A stretch of 64,000 nucleotides of DNA from Centroberyx gerrardi (lineage: Eukaryota; Chordata; Actinopteri; Beryciformes; Berycidae), in the NCBI RefSeq assembly GCF_048128805.1, contig NC_136015.1, forward strand, positions 25,691,903 to 25,755,902, read 5' to 3'. Positions 57,292 through 64,000 of the stretch are shown piece after piece (within the stretch, counting starts at the first letter, position 1; the number at the start of each line of letters is the position of its first letter). A program made the translations under genes and the position numbers. The notes under the pieces are model-generated. The model was not told the origin of the DNA, did not search any database, and saw only the letters and a list, made by a program, of their open reading frames with translations.

Positions 57292-57640
57292 ACATCAAGG
57301 GTTTCCTTTGTCACCACATGTTTTTGCCTCAGTGCTTGAACCCTTTGCAGAGACAGAACACTGACATGTAAATATTTCAGGGGTCAAAACTGGAGATCAC
57401 ACTCATGTTATATCACTTTATGCTGATGATATCCTGCTTTTTATTTCTAATCCTGAAATTTCTTTTACTACTTTTGTAGATTTATTACAAAGATTCAGCA
57501 TATTATCTGGATACAGTATAAACATGACAACATCCGAAGCCTTACCAATAGGACACTTTGGTAATGAAGGATTATTGGGTTAAAACATTGTATTGCCTAT
57601 GTAGGTGTAACCATACAGAGAAATTTGCAAACAATAAATG
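57292..57640 (+). mobile_element. L1-like LINE reverse-transcriptase fragment
   Basis: In shifting frames it reads GFPLSPHVFASVLEPFAE-like sequence, then ISLYADDILLFISNPE and LLQRFSILSGYSINM. This order is typical of the L1 clade. It is short and decayed. Confidence 0.65.
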
Positions 57641-57854
57641 AGAGCAATGATGAAAGTGGTCTCCTTTCATCCTTACATCCACACCTAGCTCCTGCCTATC
57701 TTTAGGAAACCACTGGTAAACACAGTCACTGTCATGTGGCACTCACAGAGTTAATGAATGTGTGACAATGCATTACATAACCCATCATTTATTTTTAAAT
57801 CATCACCAGTAAATATAAAATCCTAGTCACCTTACCCTGAGACAAGCTCAGTCT

Positions 57855-58034
57855 GTGTATTTAATGGAACAACTGTTACCATTAAGACAGCATCAAAGGA
57901 TATCTGATATTTTTATAATAATATCCATGGAAACACAACTGATTTGGTGAAAAAGTATTTATTGTCTTAACATATCAAGAACATTGGCATTACTGCGAGC
58001 AAGAAAACATTACTATTTAAAGATGTAATGACTC

Positions 58035-58112
<78 letters not shown>

Positions 58113-58147
58113 ACAGTGCTGAGTGCAGACTGAGAGCAGTAGCAGAG
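57855..58147 (-). pseudogene. Orphan IgL constant-gene 3' UTR
   Basis: A second copy of the C3 3' flank: poly(A) motif TTTATTGTCTTAACAT and the GA run (58037-58110), up to GAGCAGTAGCAGAG. It then jumps to the DNA that lies past the poly(A) site. The constant exon is missing. It was probably made by unequal crossing-over. Confidence 0.75.
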
Positions 58148-58426
58148 ATATGTGAGAAGAGAATTACATAATCCCATCGTTTCCTTCTCAGATCATCACC
58201 AGCATTTATAAAATCGTAGCAAATTTACCCTGAGACGAGTTCAGTCTCTGAATGGAACCACTGTTACCATTAAGACAGTATCATAAGACATCTTTTATTT
58301 TTATAATAATATTCATGGAAACAACTGATTTGGTGAAAAGATCTTTATTGTCTTAACATATCAAGAATAGCGGCTTTACTGCAATCAAGAAAACAATACT
58401 ATTTAAAGATGTAATGACTCTGGTGA

Positions 58427-58466
<40 letters not shown>

Positions 58467-58534
58467 ACAGTACTGAGTGCAGACTGAGAGCAGTAGCAGA
58501 GTAAAACCAGTAGCAGAAGTCCCAGTGAGTCAGG

Positions 58535-58866
58535 TCAGGACTGGGAACACTGGTCTCTCCTCAGTGTCTCCGAGAGCGGAGACTGGGAGCCCTGGGTGGC
58601 CTCACAGGTCACAGAGCCCACCTTCCTCCACTGCTCTGCAGGGAGCCTCAGGGTGCTGCTCCAGCTGTAGCGGCCGTCCTTCTCCAGCACCCCGGGGCTC
58701 CTGCTCTCCTCCCAGCTGCTGCTGCTGCTGCTGCTGCCGTCCACCTTCCAGGCCAGCCTCCAGTCTGAGGGGAAGCCCTTGTTGGCCAGGCACATGAGCG
58801 TGGCCTTCCCCTGCTGCAGCTCCACGCTGGAGGGGGGCAGCACCGTCAGGGTGGGACGGACATCAC
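58535..58866 (-). CDS. IgL constant exon C3, complete but without J
   Basis: 332 bp, almost identical to C2; the tail reads RRDQCSQS instead of RRDRCSQS. The acceptor AG is at 58868-58867. Domain cysteines, tryptophan and the serine run are all present, so the exon itself is intact. Unlike C1 and C2, no J segment or 23-RSS lies to its right: the intron runs into the J-less flank (ACAAATTCAAATTAGTTTTG) seen before V2, V3 and V5. Without a J further right, beyond the window, it cannot be expressed. Confidence 0.95.
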
Positions 58867-59415
58867 CTAGGAGACACCGATCAGCTTAGAGGACAGGAAG
58901 GCTGCGGCTGTCAATCAATCACCGGGCGGTTTGACACCTTTACTGTGTGAGAGTGGATTTTCCCCTTTAAGGACTTTCTGTCAGATGGTTTTTATGCTCC
59001 ACCAGTCACTCACTCACACATTGTTTCACTTCCCTTTAAGAAGCCTCTCATGCATATCAGCACAGAAAGAGTCCTCATATGACCACGAATATATTAAACT
59101 ACGTTGGAAATAAATTAACAAATTCAAATTAGTTTTGTTCACTCACTGTGAAAAAACCCCCAAACTGATCGAAATCAGCCTCAGTTTGTAAAACATTAGC
59201 TAGCTCATGTAATAACTAGCTAAACTTTCAATTCATGCCCCAAATTTACAAGATTAATAACATTTTGTTTGTGTTTGTGCTCTTTTTAAAAAAATTTACC
59301 TTACATAAATGCTTAGTCAAGAGTTTGTTAAATTGATTGATCCATTTAGAAACAGCATCATCAGAGTAATCCAAGTCCCTGTTGGAGTCAGTCAGAGCAT
59401 TTCCATAGAGAGCCA

Positions 59416-59462
59416 CTTTGCATCAGCAGCACCATGCTCCAGTGCTCTGGGAGAGTTTATAG
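59416..59462 (+). promoter_or_regulatory. V6 promoter
   Basis: CTTTGCAT and TTTATAG as in V1. Confidence 0.75.
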
Positions 59463-59540
59463 TCCTGAGAGTTGAACACTGGATGACTGACAGCTGTCCT
59501 TCATGACAACAGAAGCCACAGAAATCCTCCTCATCAAAAC

Positions 59541-60029
59541 ATGACTTTGATCTCCATCCTCATCTGGACTCTCCTCTGCTCCACTCAGGGTGAGAAAAAA
59601 AATCGATCTTTTTTCTATATTGTGAAAATCATTTGGAGTGTAGCTGAGTTTCACCTCTCCATCTCATGTCCAATGTTTCTTCTCTCTCCTCAGGGTCTTT
59701 TGGTCAAAACATTGTCTTGACTCAGCCAGCAGCAAAATCAGTTCAGCTTGGTCAAACTGTCTCTATGGACTGTAAGGCCAGTCCAAAAGTTAACCAGTAC
59801 TCTGGCTCAAAATATTACCTTGCTTGGTACCATCAGAAAACTGGAGAAGCTCCTAAACTTCTGATCTACAGAACATCAGAGAGATTTTCGGGAATCTCCT
59901 CCAGGTTCACTGGAAGTGGAGGAGGGAATGGAGTTGACTTCACTCTGACCATCAGTGGAGTCCAGGCTGAAGACACGGGAGTTTATTACTGTCAGAGTTA
60001 CCACTATATCAACAGTCAGGATCTGTTCA
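59541..60029 (+). CDS. IgL variable gene V6 (group B)
   Basis: Leader exon 59541-59589 ([16 protein letters not shown]) and V exon 59694-60029, which begins [16 protein letters not shown]. Cysteines (SMDC, VYYC) and the LAWYHQK tryptophan are present. CDR1 contains NQYSGSKYY and the germline CDR3 is [12 protein letters not shown]. It differs from V3 mainly in CDR1, CDR2 and CDR3, and near the second cysteine (EDTGVYYC rather than EDAAVYYC). It looks functional. Confidence 0.94.
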
Positions 60030-60057
60030 CACAGTGATAAAGCATCGTACAAAAACC
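60030..60057 (+). other. V6 recombination signal (12-RSS)
   Basis: CACAGTG, spacer ATAAAGCATCGT (as V5) and ACAAAAACC. Confidence 0.95.
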
Positions 60058-60460
60058 TCCCTCAGTCAGACTGAACTAACTGCTGCAGCTGGAAGCTACT
60101 GCAGGAACTGATACAGTTCACTGAGCACACACACATACACACACACACACACACACACAATTGATAATTCATGATGTTGTTCATAGTGTCTCTACCAGTT
60201 TTCCTTCTGAAGTTAAAACAGCCCACCTCCCACCTCAACAACCTGAAAGTTCCCCCAAATGAAGAGGACACTTCCTGTGAAGAAGCCCAGTCAGACCCAT
60301 TAAAAGCACAACAACATCTAGCAAAGTAAGCTGTCCTGATGCCGACCCCCAAACCACTGCTGAATGATCCAAACAGCTTATCCACGCTGGTCCTGGAATA
60401 TCTGGACTGTCAGGATCCAAACAGATCAGGAGGATCATTCAGTCAACTGGATCAGGAAGT

Positions 60461-61977
60461 TAGGGTTGGTCATGCCTTTGTAGCTGCCACGCTCACTCCT
60501 ACTGTCAGCCCTGCTGACTCAGTTTCGAGCACTGGTCCTCTCCCCCAGACACCCTCCACTTCTCCTTCCAGCCAGTGCAGGAGAATGAGGTGCTTGGGGA
60601 GCTGCTCAAACTGGATCCTTATAAATCAGCTGGGCTCGATGCTCTAGACCCTTTCTTCTTGAAGTTACTGGCTCATATTATCTCAACTCCCATCACCTGT
60701 CTGTTCAACCTCTCCCTGCAGACCTATGAATTCCCCCAGGACTGGAAATCTGCTGCTGTCATCCCACTCTTCAAGGGAGGTGACAAGTTAGACCTCAGTT
60801 GTTACAGGCCCATATCCATCTTGCCTTGCCTCTCCAAAGTCTTTGAGAAATTGGTCAACAAACAGCTCACCCACCACCTGGAGTCCCACAGTATTCTCAC
60901 CATCATGCAGTCTGGCTTTAGAACCGGCTATGGGTGTGTCTCTGCAACACTTAAAGTGTTAAACGACATCATATGTGCCATCGACAGCAAAGAGTACTGT
61001 GTGGCTGCATTTATTGACCTGGCAAAGGCTTTTGATTCTGTGGACCACTGTATCCTGCTTGACAGGCTCAAGGACATAGGATTCACAGAGGAATGTCTGG
61101 CATGGTTCAACAGCTACTTCTCTGGTCGTGTACAGTCTGTGAGAGCTGAGGGTTTCCTGTCTGACACACTGTCCCTGTCCATGGGTGTCCCTCAGGGGTC
61201 CATTCTAGGTCCAACCCTATTCAAGATCTACATAAATAATGTTGCTCATGCTGCTGGCAGCTCTCACATCCACCTGTATGCTGACGACACCATTTTGTAC
61301 ACATCCAGCCCCTCCCTGAACACTGCCCTGACTTCCCTGCAGCACAGCTTCAACAGTATCCAATTTGCCTTCTCCAACCTTCACCTTCTGCTAAATACTA
61401 AAAAAACAAAATGCATGGTCTTCAACCGGAACCTACCCCAAGTCGCCTGCCCCCTCAAAATCTCCTCCCTGGATGGGTCAGAACTTGAATTCGTCAACTC
61501 CTATAAATACCTGGGTATCTGGCTCAACAGTTCACTCTCCTTTCAAACTCACATCAACACACTGCTCTCCAAAGTCAGAGCAAGAATTGGTTTCCTGTAC
61601 CGTAATAAAGCATCTTTCACCCATTCTGCAAAGCACACCCTGGTTAAGATGACCATTCTCCCAATCCTGGATTATGGCAACTTAATCTACAGGATTGCCC
61701 CCAAAAACCTTCTCAGTAAACTGGACGTCATCTACCACACTGCCATCCGCTTTGTCACCGGTTGCTTTTGACTTCTGGTCCATAGTACATAGATTTTTGT
61801 TGTTGTATATACTGTATATATTGTGATGTCTTAAATTTGACTAATGTTGTTATGTACTTGCTGTATTTATGTGTTAATGTCTTGCACCGACTTGCCTTCT
61901 GTTTCTGCCTCTTGGCCAGGTCGTCATTGTAAATGAGAATTGGTTCTCAATTGACTTATCTGGTTAAATAAAGGTGA
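60461..61977 (+). mobile_element. Non-LTR retrotransposon with an intact RT frame
   Basis: The frame 60575-61771 encodes a reverse transcriptase: [47 protein letters not shown] and HLYADDTILYTSS, then a C-terminal region ending at a stop. The 3' end reads GGTTAAATAAAGGTGAAG. It is 5'-truncated and has replaced about 30 bp of the V 3' flank block (compare 2590-2625). The clade is uncertain, jockey- or I-like by eye. Confidence 0.85.
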
Positions 61978-62880
61978 AGTCTTTTTCTTGAAGGAAGGGA
62001 ATAGTTGGGTGAACACATGTATCTATTGTACAGACACTGAGTCAGGCCAGAAGAGGGGAATGTGGTGTCAGACTGTAGAAGGAAACCTTGGCATCAGAAA
62101 ACAAGGCAACAGTAAACATGTCGTCCCACATGAATTACGAAGTCCCCACCTCGGCCAATCACCTTGTTTTGAGCTGTAATTGTTCTTTTGCCCTTGGGTC
62201 AATCAATGTACTTTTGAATGCTGGAGTGCAGCAGATAGATGCATTAGTTTCCCAAGTTTGATCAAAATCAAATCAGTGATATCTGCAATTTTGTGTGTGA
62301 CACATGGATGAGTGAACAAACCAGGTAATGTGTTCCCCCTTCAGCTGATCAGTGTCATTTTGAAAATGTGAGAATGCAGTGGTCAGATGCATCATTCCCC
62401 CAAATTTCCCTCAAAAAGCAAAATCCAACAAGTAAACATTGTAATGCCCTCCTTACTCCAGCACAATGTGAAAAATTCCAGAATGTTGTAATGAGACGCA
62501 TCATTCCTTTAAATTTCCTGAAATTCTGATCAGCAGCGTCTGAAATATTGTGCGTGACGTACAATTAAACTAAGTTTATAGTGCCCCCCTGAGGCTGACC
62601 AATGTAATTATGGAAATGCTGGAATGGAGCAATAACATGCATCATCAACTGAGGTTTCATCAAAAACCAATCAGTGGCATCTGAGATATTGTGCATGATG
62701 GACGGACGGTCAAATGTACCGTCCTTAGTCCTTCCTCCAATTTCATTTTGGGGAACCGTAAAGCCAAGCCACTGGATTTAAAGACTAACTCCAAAAACAG
62801 GGAAACTCCTGAAGACATGGGAAACTCATTTGAAAGCAGTTTTTAAATCAGAGTTGCCGACAAAATAAAAACAAATACAA
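61978..62880. other. Rest of the V 3' flank block and non-coding DNA
   Basis: 61978-62100 continues the V 3' flank block after the LINE. The remainder shows no gene. Several similar TCAAATTTCCT-like sentences suggest an old degenerate repeat. Confidence 0.55.
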
Positions 62881-63176
62881 CCCATTAAGATAAACAATGA
62901 AGATGCCAGGTTTTAATTTAAAAAGGGATTGTAGAAGAATCATACAGTCAAATTAAAAGCCTGTGTGTAATAAATAGTGTTTCTATCCTGATGGGAGTGT
63001 GGGAGTGGTCTCTTCTAGGATGACAACGCTCTGACACTTTATTAAGACCTTCTATTAATCTCATGAACATGAGGATCATTTAAATAGTCAATGCTCCCAG
63101 CACTGAGGGGGAAACACCATGATATGCTCAGGACAGCTACAGTTCACTGACTCTGTGTGTGTGTGTGTGTGTGTGT

Positions 63177-63184
63177 GTTTGCAT
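63177..63184 (+). promoter_or_regulatory. V7 octamer
   Basis: GTTTGCAT, one mismatch from the consensus octamer, directly after a GT run and 96 bp before the V7 leader ATG. The relic at 3250-3257 carries the same motif. Confidence 0.7.
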
Positions 63185-63279
63185 ATCAGTCCTGCCTCTC
63201 TGCTCTCCACCCGTTAAGAGGCCAGTGTTGATCAGTGGCTGTCCAGGCCTTTCAGAGCCACTGACACGCCGGCAGCACA

Positions 63280-63844
63280 ATGATGATGTCACAGATTCTA
63301 CTGCTGGGCACCCTGGGGCTCCTTGTTCAGGGTGAGACTCTCTTCTGAAAACTTTGCTTCAGGATGCAACCAGGTTTCCCAGAATGATGTTCTGCTATGA
63401 TGGAGAAACACTGAAACAACCAGCATTTACCTTCTTCCATCTATTCTCCATGTTAAAGAAATTATACTCTTCTGTTTTGATATTGATCATCTTTCTCCAA
63501 GCTGTATTTGTCTCAATAACCCTTCTCTTCTTTTTCATATTTTTCAGATTCAACAGGAGAAATCATTCTGACTCAGTCTCCTGAATCTCAGTCTGTTGAA
63601 CCAGGACAGACTGTCTCTATCAGATGTAAAACCAGTTCAGCTGTTACCTACCTCAGCTGGTACCTTCAGAAACCTGGAGAAACTCCTAAACTTCTGATTC
63701 ATACTGCTACAACCCGTCAGTCTGGGGTTTCAGATCGTTTTAGTGGTAGTAGATCTGGGACTGACTACACTCTGACCATCAGTGGAGTCCAGACTGAAGA
63801 TACAGGAGTTTACTACTGTCAGCAGGGTCAGAGCTTCCCGTTCA
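63280..63844 (+). CDS. IgL variable gene V7 (group C)
   Basis: Leader exon 63280-63331 with three in-frame ATGs in a row ([17 protein letters not shown]) and V exon 63548-63844, which reads [20 protein letters not shown]. Cysteine is in SIRC, tryptophan in [10 protein letters not shown] and cysteine in [15 protein letters not shown]1 is short (SSAVTY) and CDR3 is shorter than in groups A and B. It is the most mammalian-kappa-like V here. The promoter and flanks differ from the other groups. It is open to the signal and looks functional. The first ATG is used here by convention. Confidence 0.95.
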
Positions 63845-63872
63845 CACAGTGATACAACGTCGTACAAAAACC
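63845..63872 (+). other. V7 recombination signal (12-RSS)
   Basis: CACAGTG, spacer ATACAACGTCGT and ACAAAAACC. The heptamer and nonamer are the same as in the other groups. Confidence 0.95.
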
Positions 63873-64000
63873 TCCCTCAGCTGGAGAGGAACTGATCTGA
63901 CTCAACAGCTGCAGAGAAATGAAAACATTAGAGGTTTGACTAAAATACAGTTCATAATAGCATACAAAAATTACATTTTCATCATGAAAACACTGTATTT

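Noticed and set aside
59144-59150. CACTGTG followed by A-rich DNA in J-less cassettes (also 34334-34340)
   Set aside because: It looks like an RSS heptamer, but no nonamer lies 12 or 23 bp away and no FGxGT follows on either strand.

Overview
The window is vertebrate genomic DNA, most probably from a percomorph-type teleost fish. It contains spliced immunoglobulin light-chain (IgL) segments with recombination signals, a 14-exon lipoxygenase gene, long CA/GA microsatellites, several LINE clades, MITEs and a pogo transposon. There is no operon-like organisation. Species-level assignment is not possible from the sequence alone.

Layout. (1) 1-2.8 kb: an IgL cassette with the 5' part of a constant exon and a J segment on the minus strand and a V gene on the plus strand. 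(2) 2.9-7.6 kb: an upstream flank of a V gene that is now missing, interrupted by a PIF/Harbinger-type element and a palindromic MITE, then low-complexity DNA and a 118-bp tandem array carrying immunoglobulin octamers. (3) 7.6-14.9 kb, minus: a complete 14-exon lipoxygenase (668 aa by my exon model) with all five iron ligands and a glycine at the stereo-control position. (4) 14.9-18.9 kb: repeats, no gene. (5) 18.9-27.6 kb, minus: a 10-exon gene joining a KMT5A-like SET domain, two zinc fingers, a Crypton-type tyrosine recombinase domain and a SANT/Myb-like tail. It carries one frameshift, and a pogo element sits in its seventh intron. (6) 28.0-34.1 kb: a roughly 2.2-kb segmental duplication. 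(7) 34.1-63.9 kb: six more V genes, one complete J-C pair, one C exon without a J, three residual C exons, one cassette from which V has been cut out, and many retroelement insertions.

How the Ig parts work. Each V has a leader exon, an intron, a V exon and a heptamer-12-nonamer signal. Each J has a nonamer-23-heptamer signal. That is the kappa-type arrangement, so the locus is a teleost kappa-like light chain (often called L1/IgL1). V genes lie on the plus strand and J-C on the minus strand, so V-J joining must proceed by inversion. Only the cassettes at 0-2.2 kb and 42.0-44.3 kb hold V, J and C together. The others are V donors or decayed copies. V genes fall into three groups: A (V1, V2, V4, V5), B (V3, V6) and C (V7). 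Groups A and B share promoters, CDR3 ends and flanks but differ in the V core.

Coordinates of spliced genes were worked out by hand from splice signals, reading-frame phase and family exon sizes. Family names are recognised from memory of the protein families and were not confirmed by any search.
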